Shown here: piece by piece, positions 1 to 10,890 of the stretch
How the letters are laid out: each line of letters opens with the position of its first letter
Numbering within the stretch: the stretch's first letter is position 1
Origin: Leptidea sinapis
Taxonomy: Eukaryota; Arthropoda; Insecta; Lepidoptera; Pieridae
Length of the DNA: 64,000 nucleotides
NCBI RefSeq assembly: GCF_905404315.1
Contig: NC_066268.1
Location: 16,530,001 to 16,594,000, forward strand
Direction: 5' to 3'
The notes under the pieces: generated by a model
What the model saw: only the letters and a program-made list of their open reading frames with translations
What the model was told of the DNA's origin: nothing
Databases searched by the model: none
Position numbers and translations under genes: made by a program

Positions 1-480
1 TTTGGATGGGCAGCGTTCGGGAAGCTCTGTAAAATCCTCTGGTTTTCCACCAGTGTGTGTTGCCAGTGATGATTTACGGTACGCAGACGTGGTTGGTAAC
101 TATGGGCCTGATGAGAACGGTCATGATCTCTCAGAGGGCAATGGAGAGGTCTATGCTCGGAATTTCCCTGTGAGATAGAATCAGAAATGAGGAGATCCGT
201 ATGAGAAGCAAAGTCACTGACATATCGCGGATGGTTGCAGTGGCAGTGGGCAGGGCACATAGTACGACGGACAGATGACCGTTGGAGTAGTAAAGTCCTC
301 GAATTAGATCATCAGTCCATCTTGTGGTGGCCCACCAACACTGATTGTTGGTGGGCCACCACAAGATGGACTGATGGTCTAGTCAAGATTGCTGGAAAAG
401 GTTGGATGAGGGTAGCGCAATACTGATCATCGTGGAGATCTTTGGGGGAGGCCCTTGTCCAGCAGTAAACGTCTTCCGGC
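1..480 (+). pseudogene. 3' end of an RTE-type LINE reverse transcriptase (relic)
   Basis: Broken frames read as the C-terminal tail of an insect RTE-like non-LTR retrotransposon polyprotein: a segment like VLPVMIYGTQTW, then ISQRAMERSMLGISL and RNEEIR, then WQWAGHIVRRTDDRW, TRWTDGLVKIAG and WMRVAQ. These blocks follow the reverse transcriptase in such elements. Stops and frame changes occur throughout (for example after the SL block near 170), so it is dead. The start lies outside the window. The middle is disturbed by a perfect hairpin at 311-375 that replaced part of the original coding sequence. The assignment rests on remembered motif order and the clade could be a close relative of RTE. 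Confidence 0.7.
303..383. repeat. Perfect 30-bp inverted repeat (hairpin)
   Basis: Positions 311-340 are the exact reverse complement of 346-375, with a 5-base loop CTGAT. Pairing continues imperfectly outward to about 303/383. The right arm fits the expected LINE coding sequence (frame reading ...RWTDGL), so the left arm looks like an inverted copy of it. Confidence 0.95.
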
Positions 481-904
481 TGAAATGATGATGAGGAAGG
501 TATATTGTAAACGTTATTACTTCATGAACTTAGAGCAAACAATAGTTGTATTTTAAGTAGGTACGTACACACTTTTTTTTAATTATTTAATGACACGGGA
601 TTAAAGTCCATAGCGTCGAAAGTGACTGAATACAGTCTTAGGCGATCTGTTAAAAAGCAGCTAATGTGTAGTTTCGTTTGACCTAAGTAATTACTTATTT
701 ACTAGTTTTTATTAATACCTTAAACTTATTCATTCAGCATTTCAATCCTTTTAAGTGATAATTACTTACAACTGAGATTAATTAATATAAATTAAATATG
801 TTTACGTACCTACGTGATGCAATTGCAAGTAATTCGACCGTAGACCGCCTCATTACATCTTTTCAGTAGAAACACTCTTTCCACTTAGACTTACACAAAT
901 TCAC
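480..904. other. AT-rich non-coding stretch
   Basis: No reading frame, tRNA or recognisable mobile element was seen. It contains simple A/T tracts and ordinary AT-rich sequence. Confidence 0.6.
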
Positions 905-1110
905 ATTTGCAATCAGTGCCCGGAGAAAAGTTCGTGCCACCCGCGTCTCCCCTTCCCGACCCACCCTGCGCCGCCTTTAATTAACAGAAAGTGGTTCATT
1001 AGAGCTTATTCATTAAAGCAAGGAGTAATTAGCGAACTCTAATGAATGCTGTAATAATGTAAGAGCGGCCGCCACGGACTACGCGATTCTAGATTATTCT
1101 AGCAGTTGAG
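905..1110. promoter_or_regulatory. GC-richer candidate regulatory block
   Basis: A sharply GC-richer block (CCACCCGCGTCTCCCC region, later GCGGCCGCC) is interleaved with TTAATTA and CATTA/TAATG motifs in otherwise AT-rich DNA. No coding frame or repeat homology was seen elsewhere in the window. A conserved non-coding element is possible, but this is inference from composition only. Confidence 0.3.
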
Positions 1111-1690
1111 TATAATTTAGTAATGGCGTTAATTTATTAGTGGCTTGATTGCTAGGTAAACGTTCTGTTAAAACTTTGTATATCCAATGATGTACTTTAA
1201 AAGTAGATGTACTTAGTTGTTTATAATAACTTGTATATGGTGTCCTTCTCTGGTCAAAATTTGACTAATTGTCTGACTACATTTATGGTTCGATCAAATT
1301 TTTTTTGTTCATGTCTAGGCCCAAACGTTTGAACGTTTTCTTTTCAGAGAGTGGTGTTTTTTTATTAAAAAATAAACGGTTACTGATATAATAATAATCA
1401 ATTAATTATTTCATAAATATAATATTTTGTTTAAATATATAGATTATTTAGTGGAGTTTTGGTGGTTGTCCGAAGGACGCACAGTCACATTTCATAGCAC
1501 ATCTATGATCTAGATGTCCCCAAGCTACAGTCCTCTATTAAATTTAGCGCATTGAAAAATAAATCATACTATAATATTAAACAATATTCTTTACGTCATA
1601 AAATCTTCTTTTTATGAGAAATAGTAACGAGGCGTTCTACCCATTGCTGCTCACGATTCTTGATTAAACCCAAAATTGCGTTCGTCACTT
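1110..1690. other. AT-rich non-coding stretch
   Basis: Nothing recognisable. Poly-A/T tracts, no sustained frame. Confidence 0.6.
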
Positions 1691-2440
1691 TAAGACATAA
1701 GCCAGAAAGCCAGTATTGGAGTATAGGATTCTACGGGCGCTCAGAGCATACACTGAGATTTCGTTTTCGGATTCATGATCGCGAGACCAACAAGCCGCAA
1801 CTCGTGATCTATTGCAATACTATTGCAAAATAATCGGGGACCCCGGCGTCGGCAAACATGCCCGATGCACTGCAATATTTGGGCAGTCTAATCAGAGTGC
1901 TGTATGCATTATTATAGTGCACTCTGATGCTGCTTCGTGCACTTTTAGTGCAGTTGACCTAAAGCTGATACGTGTATAAGCATTGACAATATGCTCTAAA
2001 CAGTGTCAGCTTCGCCTCCGGACTACAACGTGCAAACTGGCGTGCGAGCATATTGCAACGAACAGCCAGAGCTCTACGCTCTCGTTCTATGTCTTCGTTA
2101 ACACGCAAACTCTCAGTTAGAATATGCCCTAAGCAATAATAATAATAGGTCCACTCTCTCTATGGCTACACCGTCTAAAAAGCCATCGGAATTATCTCCG
2201 AACCTTTGGCAACCAGAAACAATATTATTTGTGTTTTTTTGACATTATATTTGAAGCCATGCTGCCCTGCATATTTGTCACAGATAGCCAGCAATTTCCT
2301 GAGGCCTCTGATTGAGGGACTTAGAAGCACCATACCGTCAGCGTAGCTGAAGTTATTTACGCATGTTTTTCCTATGTGACAGCCAACTGCGGCATTTTTA
2401 AGATCCACAATCAGATCGTTAATTAGGAATCAATTACGCC
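1690..2440 (-). pseudogene. LINE reverse transcriptase fragment (relic)
   Basis: Read on the minus strand from about 2440, the frame gives IVDLKNAAVGCHIGKTCVNN, then FSYADGMVLLSPSIRGLRKLLAICDKYAGQHG. This is the catalytic region of a non-LTR reverse transcriptase, where the usual YADD box has become YADG. After a gap the downstream part, rc of about 2060 to 1750, reads NMLARQFARCSPEAKLTLFRAYCQ and then VHYNNAYRVLIRLPKYCSASGMFADAGVP, the C-terminal region typical of the same LINE. Stops and frameshifts separate the blocks and the last catalytic Asp is lost, so the enzyme is dead. The clade was not resolved. Confidence 0.75.
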
Positions 2441-2479
2441 GGTAATTGCTGCAGTTTTCCCGAACCGGTACTACTTAGG

Positions 2480-2625
2480 GACCTTCAATCAAAGAATATT
2501 CTCCCAACTTAAAGGCTGGCAACGCAGCTATTATACCCTGATTTTGCGGTTGCCTCACCACCTCCCATCAAATGAGTGTCCTCGCCGTTTGCCCCCACTT
2601 CTATAAAAAAAACTCCATGTCTCTC
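2480..2625 (+). mobile_element. LINE 3' terminal fragment with poly(A)
   Basis: Contains the pattern CCAACTTAAAGGCTGGCAACGC, ... ATCAAATGAGTGTCC ... CGTTTGCCCC, followed by an A-run at about 2606-2613. This order is the usual 3' end of a common insect non-LTR element, also seen here at 57.55-57.71 and 41.36-41.49 kb. Only the last 150 bases remain. Confidence 0.6.
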
Positions 2626-2629
2626 AATG

Positions 2630-4000
2630 ATATGGAACTCTTAGTGAGTGTGTTCTGTAGGTTTTTTATTTCTTACGAGTAGCAGTCCGTGACATTCTTC
2701 AAGAAGATTTCATTGAGGTACTTACAGGGCAATTAGACCATTTTATTCTCAGGTTTGAGGCAGTAGTTTTTGAAAAAAATATTTGAATTTGATTGGATTT
2801 TGTTGGCTTAAATTATTTTGCAAGACCATAAAATATAAATTATAGTAATTTAGATATATATGTAAATTATACATAATATCAAAAATTACTAAAATTTATT
2901 ACTTTTAATATAAAGTAAACATACCCTAAGTTACTATATATCTTTATTATTATATAGACTATGTTAATACATATTTGAATTTTGAAAGAAACGTTAAATG
3001 TCACTTACGTAAATTTCTTTTGAACAGCTTAGCGCAATCGCTATCCTTTTACCTGTTCGACGAAAGAGACCAACAAAAGTTTAAGCGACAATACCGTTTG
3101 AATGTAGGTATTACATATCTTTATTAATAAAATCTAATTGCATATACAGTATAGAGTTCCAATACACAAGAGGGTTCAGTGCCTTTGTCAGATTACGTAT
3201 TAGTACACGCTTACCTACTGTTAGTATGTGTTTATTGTTTCTGTTGCGTCTTGGAATATTAACAAGATATCGTAACAGTTATGGTAATAACAGCGTTATT
3301 TATTTTCGTTTAACACGTGAACCGTACAGCGCATATGGAGTAATGGATCGTAATAGACTGGATTATTGAATATAATATCATAAGAGCTATTTCATTCATC
3401 TCTTATCACTTGTAACAAAACTAATATTTACTTGTATTAAGTGGACTCATGTCCTATAAAGAAATTTTTAAATGTAGCTTCAGCAACATGCTAAGGTCGT
3501 AATAAAACAAACGAACCAAAGAGAAAGAGTGAAACAGAAGACAGACCATTTGATGGCAGTTTTGTTTGTGGAAGGGCCAAACGGTTAACCAATTATTGTC
3601 CGTCACTGATTAGCTGTCCGATCATAATGGAATGTAATGATAATGCAAATCAAATCATGTAAAAGTCCTTCTACAGATCTAAAAGTACATTAAAAAAACT
3701 TGTTTATCCAAGAAAATAAACAAAAACTTATTGTAAAGTCTTGTGTCTTAAACATCAAATTGTCAAAATAAAGATTACAGATTCTAAAGTATACAGAATT
3801 TTATTTATTTTATGCATTTTAATATATTTTATAAACACCTCATTAAATACTAACAAATTGATTATATTCATATTTATTTTGTAACCTATGAATTCTAATA
3901 ATATTTTATCTCTTTGTTTGTTTTTCCTTTCAACCAAATATTTTAATTCAAAATAGGAGTTGACATCACTTATTGAAAGTCAAAAACTACCACCCATTCC
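2630..4000. other. AT-rich non-coding stretch
   Basis: No gene or element recognised. The longest frame here (minus, 3755-3937) is low-complexity Ile/Asn/Lys-rich and has no support. Confidence 0.6.
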
Positions 4001-4002
4001 TG

Positions 4003-4190
4003 ACGACCTGTATAGCCGAGTGGTTAGCGATCCTACCTACTAAGCTAGAGGTCCCAGGTTCTAATCCCGGTAGGTGCAAGCATTTATATGATGAATGTTT
4101 GTTTCTGAGTCATGGATTTTTAAATGTATTTATGTATGTTTATATGAATTTATGTATGTTTAAGTAATTATATTGTATTAAATATATTAT
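4003..4190 (+). mobile_element. tRNA-derived SINE, 5' part (split by the retroelement)
   Basis: The head is tRNA-like. A TRGYNNARNGG-type A-box (TAGCCGAGTGG) lies at 4013-4023 and a near-consensus B-box (GGTTCTAATCC) at 4057-4067, followed by CGGTAGGTGCAAG. The body continues ATTTATATGATGAATG and runs into AT-rich sequence. A related partial copy is at 17749-17890. The right half resumes at 9864 after the Ty3/gypsy insertion, with TTAT duplicated on both sides. Such SINEs are transcribed by RNA polymerase III and mobilised by a partner LINE (family knowledge). The tRNA of origin was not determined. Confidence 0.8.
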
Positions 4191-4594
4191 TGACACGAGA
4201 GTGAGTCAGGGATTGGAAATAATACTACGCTTATAGGAACGAGCCTTTACTGCCGAGCGGTCTGCCGCTGTTCCTCTTGTGGGCGGTGCGGGCGGTACCT
4301 TCAACGCGTCACACCGCACCGAACACTGAGTCTCTTCTATCTTCTTCTTCTTGTAACACTTCCACTTTTCACTACTCACACTTTTTTTCTGTTCGATTTG
4401 ATCCTGAACTTACTAGAAATTTCTTTTAACTTTACAAAACCCAAAAAAATCCATACACTGGTAGGTGTATCGTACCCGGGTCTACAGCGTCTAAGTAAAC
4501 AAGCTACGAGTATTGCTCACGGAGCTGTTGAAATTAACAATGTCTTGAAGTTTGACAACTCTCGTCATATACTTCGAAGGGTTGCTACGCAACA
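4191..4594 (-). repeat. 3' LTR of the minus-strand Ty3/gypsy copy, internally deleted
   Basis: 404 bases against about 625 in the other three LTRs. The missing interior lies around 4380, where the CTACTCACA segment jumps to CTTTTTTTCTG, removing the segment that holds TATATAA. A second change near 4245 affects the region just upstream of the LTR end. The tRNA-like segment is damaged: the A-box has lost its 3' half and the B-box carries a substitution. Confidence 0.9.
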
Positions 4595-7500
4595 CTGCCC
4601 CCTCCCAAGACATGATCGTCCCGATCATCGTTGCTTCCGTAGTACTTAGCCACCCGATCGACATGTACGATTTTCGGGGGACTTCGAGGGGTACGCTGGA
4701 TCCTGAGACTCACATCATTTATCCTTGTGATTACTTTGTATGGACCCTCCCAACTTGGTTGGAGCTTCGGAGACTTCCCCTTTCGCCTTACAGGATTGTG
4801 TAACCAAATCAGGGTTCCCTCTTCAGAACTAGGAAAACTATTTAGCTCTTCGATCGTAGCGGGTCTTCATCCGTTCACTTGCCTTAAGCCCAGTTGTTCT
4901 AATTTCCTCGTAGATGTCAACCATCTTTTTCCGTAACTCATCCACATATTCTGTTATGCTTTTTGGAGTAACGTACGACATAAGAAACAGTGGAATGTAC
5001 TCATCCCAGTTATCCTGATGACTGTCCACTACTTTTGCCAGATGTCGCTCCAATCTTTGGTTAAACCTCTCCACCATCCCGTCCGACTGTGGATGATATG
5101 GCGTAGTTCTGGTCTTATGGATTCCCAAGATCTTGCAAACTTCTTGAACTACTTGTGACTCGAAGTTCCACCCTTGGTCACTGTGCAACTCCAAAGGCAC
5201 ACCGAATCTGCAGAAAACTTCATTCACCAGCTTCGTCGCAACGGTAACTGCTTCTTGATTCGGTAGAGCAAATGCTTCCGGCCACTTCGTGAAATAATCC
5301 ATCACCACCATTACGTAATGGCTTCCAGCTTTGGTGACTGGAAACGGTCCGGCTATATCCAGAGCTACTCTCTCCCACGGAGCCCCAACATTATACAACT
5401 TCATAGCTCCTCTGCTCCAGGCCTGAGGTCCTTTGACAGCTGCACAACTCTTGCTTTTACGGCACCAGTCTTCCACATCATCACGGCAATGCAACCAGTA
5501 AAATCGTTAAATTAATTATCGTTTAATTTTTATGAGAGTTCTTCTTATTCCCAAATGTCCACCTGAAGAACCATCGTGATAAGCTCTCAGGATCTCGTTC
5601 ACCTTCTCCCTGGGAACGACCAGTTGCAGATGGCAATCCTTTCCTTGCGGGGTTTCCCATTTCCGGCAGAGCAACCCGTCATGCATCACCAAACTATTCC
5701 ATTGTGCCCAGAGACTCTTGGTAGCCGTACTGTGTCTAGCCACTTCAGACCATTTTGGTTTAAGTGATCCACTTGCTAGCCGATGTAAAAGTGGTTGAAG
5801 ATCCTTATCATTTTCCTGAGCTCTTCTCATTGCATCGTTGCTTCAGTTCTCGTCGATCGAATCTGTTCCGATCAGCCGGATCATAAAATTCTCTTTCTCC
5901 TCCTGACGAATGCAATGTTTGCATTCGATCGGACAAGATCTTCTAGATAACGCATCTGCATTTCCATGACTTTTTCCTCCTCGATGCTCGATTTCAAAGT
6001 CATACTCTTGAAGTTGCTCAATCCATCTGGCCACTTGTCCTTCCGGATTCTTGAATTCTAGTAACCACTTCAAGGCGGCATGATCAGTCTTTACGAGGAA
6101 TTTGCGATCCATTACTTTTTGAAATGTTGTAATGTCTTTACCACGGCCAGTAACTCCTTACGAGTTACACAGTAGTTTCTCTCAGGCTGCAATCAAGATT
6201 TGCTAAAGTATGCAATTACAACTTCTTGATCTCCTCTCTTCTGAGATAATACTCCACCAAATCCGGTGTTGCTAGCATCAGCATCCACTATGAATCTTCC
6301 CTCTGTGTCAGGATATCCAAGGATAGGTGATTCACACAGTCTTTTCTTCAACTCTAAGAAAGCTTGTTCGCATTCTTCATCCCATGAAAAGGCTCTTTTC
6401 TCCTCCGTCAGTCGATGTAAAGGCTTAGCAACATCGGAAAACCCTTTCACAAAGCGTCGATAATAAGAGCATAGTCGTAAAAATGCTCTCACATGTGTCT
6501 TTTCTGTCGGCGTCGGCCAGTCCTTGACAGCACTTATCTTGGCAGGATCCGTCGCAACGCCTTGCTCCGAGATAACGTGCCCCAAGTAATTCACCTGACT
6601 TTGAAAGGAACATTTCTTTGGACTCAACTTCAAGTTGGCACCCTGCAGTTTTGCGAAGACTTTTCCGAGCTTCTTAAGATGATCTTCAAAACTTCGTCCC
6701 ATAATGATTATGTCATCCAAGTAGACAAGACAGGTTTCTCCCAACATACCTGCCAGCACATGCTCCATCAACCTTTCGAATGTAGCTGGGGCGTTGCATA
6801 ATCGGAAGGTTTTTTTTTAACGGCCATAACCCTTTTCCGGTTGAAAAAGCCGTCTTCTCCTTGTCTTTAGGGTCCAGATCGACTTGCTAGTAGCCACTTT
6901 TCAAATCCAGAGTAGAGAACAACGTCATGCCACAAAGTGAATATGAGGTGTCATCGATTCTTGGCAATGGATAACTGTCTTTCTTAGTTACATCGTTCAA
7001 ACGCCGATAGTCCACACAAAATCTAGTTGATCCATCCTTCTTCTTTACCAGAACCACTGGAGAACACCATGGACTCGATGACGGTTCTATCACACCATTT
7101 TCTTTCATATCCCGAATCATGTCTTTCACTTCTTGTTCGCGTGCAAACGGATAACGTCTTGGTCTTTGCCGTATCGGAACAGTGTCTCCTGTGTCGATCT
7201 TGTGTTTCACCAAACCAGTTCTTCCGACGTCCCCGTCCTTCTTTGAGAATATCCCGGAGTAGCGTAGCAGAAAATTTCTCGCTTTTATTAACTGTAGCTT
7301 GGTAAGATTGTCCTTACAGCCATCCAGAAGATTCTGTATGTTCACATCCTGGCTTGCAGCTACGGTCTTCCTCCCTTCTTCACACTTTCTTAACCAAGCT
7401 ATCTCCTCACAAGCTCCTATCACTGTTCCCTTCCTAATGATTTGCTTGTCCTCATGAGGATTAAACACGGGAACTATCGCAATCTGGGAGTTTCCCACAA

Positions 7501-7932
7501 CAGTCCTCTGTCATCCCTTGGCAGGACTACCGGGACTAGGGTCTGCGATTTATGATTTAAAGTAGTATCTTTTAAGCACAACACTTTCCCATCAGTTCCG
7601 CCTTTTATTGGAATTTCTTCGCCTCCGTGCTTCAATACACCATGTTTCATGTCAATGGTACACTGATGATTTCGAAGAAAATCCAACCCAATGATGCAGT
7701 CATCTGTGATATCCGCGATTACCACTTTTTGCCAGTACAACGTATCCCCGAATTTCATGGCCACGATCTTCTCTCCCTGGACAGGTATGCGCTGGCCGGT
7801 AGCTGTTGTGAGTGTTGAGTTTACATTTTCTCGCATATGTCGTCTTCGGATGCTCTCTAGTCTTTTTTGGCTAATGACTGTACGCGAGGCTCCCGTATCC
7901 AAAGTGAAACGGCAAGATTTCCCATTTATCAT
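4585..7932 (-). pseudogene. Ty3/gypsy pol (protease-RT-RNase H-integrase), multiply broken
   Basis: Order on the minus strand: protease with FTLDTGASRTV (about 7905), reverse transcriptase with LVYLDDIIIMG (about 6720), RNase H (VDADASNTG about 6290; TDHAALKWL about 6090), integrase zinc region partly preserved, core with LHSDQGWN and YHPQSDGMVERFNQ (about 5190-5060). Lesions against the sister copy: a deletion near 7500 shifts frame; Trp codons become stops near 6888 and 5850; a T-run garbles 6805-6825; a stop near 6193; a small deletion at 6112-6118; extra bases near 5515; an in-frame loss of about 33 codons after the MSY motif near 4980; and a new stop near 4838. No functional enzyme is expected. 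Confidence 0.92.
4595..4606 (-). other. Polypurine tract of the minus-strand element
   Basis: Minus-strand GGGAGGGGGCAG lies directly against the 3' LTR. This is the usual primer site for plus-strand DNA synthesis in LTR elements and is identical to the plus-strand copy's tract. Confidence 0.8.
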
Positions 7933-8038
7933 TCCTTCTATAACTAAAGTGTTTCCGTCACATGTCTGCTCATGCTAATGAAGATCCATGGGCCTTTTCT
8001 TCTACCGGCCAGCGCCCACCCCACTGCCCTGGCCTTTT

Positions 8039-9208
8039 CTAGTTTTTCCTGCTGCTCCAGCGGTGATGTTGAGACCGCCTACCTTGCGTTATGCTCTCAC
8101 ACCTGGGGCAAGTGCTCCTAATGTGTCCTCGCTCCCCACAACCATAGCATACTGGGTTATATGCTTGCCTTCGGCTGGAATCTGCTGGTACAATTTTGCG
8201 GTGTCTCAACGCCCGAGAATCGTGGCGAACCGCTTCCACTTCCAACGCATGTGCCACCGCTTTCTTCAAGCTAGTATGATGACTCAATCGTACGGCTGCT
8301 CTAACTTCGGCGTCCCGTATTCCATCGATGAAAACTTGGAGCAACATTTCTTCTATTGCAGCTGGCGACGACTGATATGCTTTACGCACTAGTTTCTCGG
8401 CTTCCACGGACCACTGCTGTAGAGTTTCGCTGGCCCTTTGACTGCGGTCCTTAAGTTGCGCCCAGTACACATGTTCGAGGTGTTTATCACCATAGAGTGT
8501 CTCCAACGCGTCAATAAGGTCTGTGTAGGTCACTTCCTTCTTCCCAGCGCCGAGTACTTCCAAAACGGAGAGTGCTTCGTCACTGAGCGCTAGTGTGAGG
8601 GCAGAGTGCGCTTCTTGGTCACTCCAACCGCAGGCTCTTCTGACCGTCTCCAATTGTAGCTTAAAGGCAGGCCAGGAAGACTTGCCGTCGTAATGAGGTA
8701 CTTTTAAATTTCTGCTCGATGTGGTTCCGCAGGAAACTCCTGTGTTGGCTGAGGGACACACGGCCCTCCCACTGAGCTGATTAATGGTAACTTCCATCTC
8801 TCCTATCTTCCGTTGAAAGTTCTCTTCAACTTTGTCCATCTTCTTTTCCACAGTTTCAATGCGGGCGATTTTCTTTTCGACAGCGTCAATCCGGGCGGAG
8901 TTTTTCTGCACCACGGATAAAATATCTTTGGAGAGGCCTTCATGTTGGCCTCGCAGCTGCTCCTCCTGTCGTCGTGCCTGGTTCTCCTGTTGGCGCGCTT
9001 GCTCTTCTTTCAAGCCCCGTAGCTGTTCTTGCATCATGGCGGCCATCTGTTGAATGAGCGCGCTGATGTCTACGGCAGGAGCCTGCGGTGCTGACATGAT
9101 AGCACTGCCTCCAGAGTTGGATGCCTCCTGTGACTCCTCCTCTGCCGCCGCAGCTGCTCCTGCTCGCGTGATCACTCCTTTCTCGTTCCTGGGTACTACC
9201 AATGGCAT
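8039..9208 (-). CDS. gag: Ty3/gypsy Gag polyprotein (open frame, 389 aa)
   Basis: The structural capsid/nucleocapsid protein of the retroelement. The start is the ATG at 9208, 28 bases beyond the LTR edge; upstream codons only continue into the primer site. The N-terminus is Ala/Glu/Ser-rich. Residues about 55-140 are Gln/Glu/Arg-rich with coiled-coil character. The capsid-like region begins near LKVPHYDGKSSWPAFKLQLE. A CX2CX4HX4C zinc knuckle (CYGCGERGHIRSTC) lies near the C-terminus. Unlike the plus-strand copy it has no internal stop and a much shorter Gln/Glu/Arg repeat. After the knuckle the frame ends early because of indels relative to the sister copy. Function is known for the family; activity of this copy is unlikely because pol is dead. 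Confidence 0.88.
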   Translation of the reverse strand: MPLVVPRNEKGVITRAGAAAAAEEESQEASNSGGSAIMSAPQAPAVDISALIQQMAAMMQEQLRGLKEEQARQQENQARRQEEQLRGQHEGLSKDILSVVQKNSARIDAVEKKIARIETVEKKMDKVEENFQRKIGEMEVTINQLSGRAVCPSANTGVSCGTTSSRNLKVPHYDGKSSWPAFKLQLETVRRACGWSDQEAHSALTLALSDEALSVLEVLGAGKKEVTYTDLIDALETLYGDKHLEHVYWAQLKDRSQRASETLQQWSVEAEKLVRKAYQSSPAAIEEMLLQVFIDGIRDAEVRAAVRLSHHTSLKKAVAHALEVEAVRHDSRALRHRKIVPADSSRRQAYNPVCYGCGERGHIRSTCPRCESITQGRRSQHHRWSSRKN

Positions 9209-9215
9209 CTTTCCA

Positions 9216-9233
9216 ATCCCACTTCTGACACCA
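9216..9233 (-). other. Primer-binding site
   Basis: Minus-strand TGGTGTCAGAAGTGGGAT starts two bases after the 5' LTR. It would pair with a tRNA ending CTGACACCA, plausibly tRNA-Leu, although the tRNA was not checked. The plus-strand copy has one G-to-T change here. Confidence 0.75.
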
Positions 9234-9235
9234 AT

Positions 9236-9863
9236 TGACACGAGAGTGAGTCAGGGATTGGAAATAATATTCCGCTTATAGGAACGAGCCTTTATTTGGG
9301 GTTCACATTTTCTGAACTTGCACTTCGCCGGACTGCCGCTGTTCCTCTTGTGGGCGGTGCGGGCGGTACCTTCAACGCGTCACACCTCACCGAACACTAA
9401 GTCTCTTCTATCTTCTTCTTCTTGTAACACTTCCACTTTTCACTACTTCTTCTTTTCTTCTTCTTCTTCTTTACACTTTCGAGTCAGAACTAGAACTGCC
9501 GTAGGCCACGCTTAGTACGGCTTATATACCCCCGGATCCGTTCTATTTTCAAAATGATTCTCTCATTCCATCTTTAAATTCAAATTGTACTAGAAAATTA
9601 TTTTAACAATTTTTATCCTGCTTACACATTTTCCATCCCTTTTTTTCTGTTCGATTTGATCTTGAACTTACTAGAAATTTCCTTTAACTTTACAAAACCC
9701 AAAAAAATCCATACACTGGTGGTAGGTGTATCGAACCCGGATCTACAGCTAAGTAAACACTTTTCCGCTGAGCTACGAGTATTGCTGACGGAGCTGTTGA
9801 AATTAACAATGTCTTGAAGTTTGACAACTCTCGTCATATACTTCGAAGGGTTGCTACGCAACA
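9236..9863 (-). repeat. 5' LTR of the minus-strand Ty3/gypsy copy
   Basis: 628 bases, TG...CA ends. On the minus strand the order is: TGTTGCGTAGCAACC, a tRNA-like segment with A-box TAGCTCAGCGG and B-box GGTTCGATACA, an AT-rich part, a TATATAA box, a purine-rich AAGAAGAAG stretch and AATAAA. The promoter and polyadenylation order matches a normal U3-R-U5 LTR. Confidence 0.92.
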
Positions 9864-9955
9864 TTATCATTGTCTTGTAACCCATAACACAGGCTGTATA
9901 TGCTTAACTTGGGGCAAGATAATTTGTGTGAAAAGTGTGTCAATATATTATTATT
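9864..9955 (+). mobile_element. tRNA-derived SINE, 3' part
   Basis: Continues the SINE interrupted at 4190: CATTGTCTTGTAACCCATAA, then GGGGCAAGATAATTTGTGTG and an ATT-rich tail. The same tail occurs at 18590-18670 and, more diverged, at 37325-37390 and 53350-53430. Confidence 0.75.
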
Positions 9956-9956
9956 C

Positions 9957-10890
9957 CAAAAAGAATGCCTCAGACCTGAGAAGAACGGAGGCAACAAACT
10001 CAACGGGCTTTTTTTTCATAAAAAATATGTTAATAAAGTAATATCGTACAATTAAACTTATTATTTAATAGCCTGAGGGCGGTTATTGAGAAAGTCATTT
10101 ATGTTATGGTAACCTTTACCACACATACGTTTTTAACAATTCTTTTGAATATCGTAATACTTTTGAACATTATCTGGGATCTTGTTATAAAAGCATATAC
10201 ATCGCCCCACAAAAGACTTACTAACTCGACTTAGCTCAGTAGTGGGTATTATACGTTTACGTCTGTTCCTGGTGTTAACATTACGTTCACTCGTACAAAT
10301 GCACTCATGTGCCTATAATGAATCTTTAAGACCTAGGTTAAAAATAGCGCGAACAGCCCTCTTCTGCAGCACAAAGCAATATACCATAGGAGATAATACT
10401 ATGGAGAAAACTGAAGTAGTCTAGTCGCGCCGTATCTATGTCAGTTAATTGTCTAATCTTTTTAACCGCATATGCTGCAGAACTAAGTCTGTTCGCTAAT
10501 TTCTTCGATATGAAGGCCCCATTGTAATTTGGAATCCAGACTAATGCCAACAAATATAGCAGATTCCACCGATTTAAAACACTCGCATCTACATTTTTGA
10601 TATTTGGTACGGCAAATTTTATATATGTCGTATTCTTGCTATTTAACAATAGGTTAATAGCGCTAAACCAATACACGATTTCAGATAGAATATCGTTTAC
10701 TACGTCATACATTGTTTGGTTTCTTTTCACTTTAATATCAGTGAATTGTCGTCCGCAAACAATACAACCTAATTTTTTTCTATCATATTATCCTAATCTT
10801 ATTAGATCATTTATATAGATAAGGAAGAGGAACGGTCCAAGAATACATACCCTTGTGGTAGGAATAGGAATACACCACTGAGAGGAATCC
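9957..10890 (-). pseudogene. LINE reverse transcriptase 3' half (relic)
   Basis: Minus-strand frames read GPFLFLIYINDLI (rc about 10850-10800), a remnant of LFADDNS in a shifted frame, then NQTMYDVVNDILSEIVYWFSAINLLLNSKNT, RLSSAAYAVKKIRQLTDIDTARLDYFSFLHSIISYGILL and LQKRAVRAIF. These are the palm/thumb and C-terminal parts of a common insect LINE ORF2. The 3' untranslated end, rc of about 10010-9957, is shared with other copies in the window. There are several frameshifts. It lies against the SINE 3' part. The clade (Jockey/CR1-like) is uncertain. Confidence 0.75.

Larger units (their letters stand above)
4191..9863 (-). mobile_element. Decayed Ty3/gypsy LTR retrotransposon, complete with both LTRs
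   Basis: Read on the minus strand: 5' LTR 9863-9236, primer-binding site, gag, pol, purine tract, 3' LTR 4594-4191. Both LTRs begin TGTTGCG and end in CA. TTAT flanks the insertion at 4187-4190 and 9864-9867, so this is one complete insertion event. It is the same family as the plus-strand copy at 28788-35019. Gag is open but pol has many stops and deletions, so the copy cannot move by itself. The 3' LTR has lost about 220 bases, including the TATA region. No envelope gene is present. It sits inside a SINE. Confidence 0.93.
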
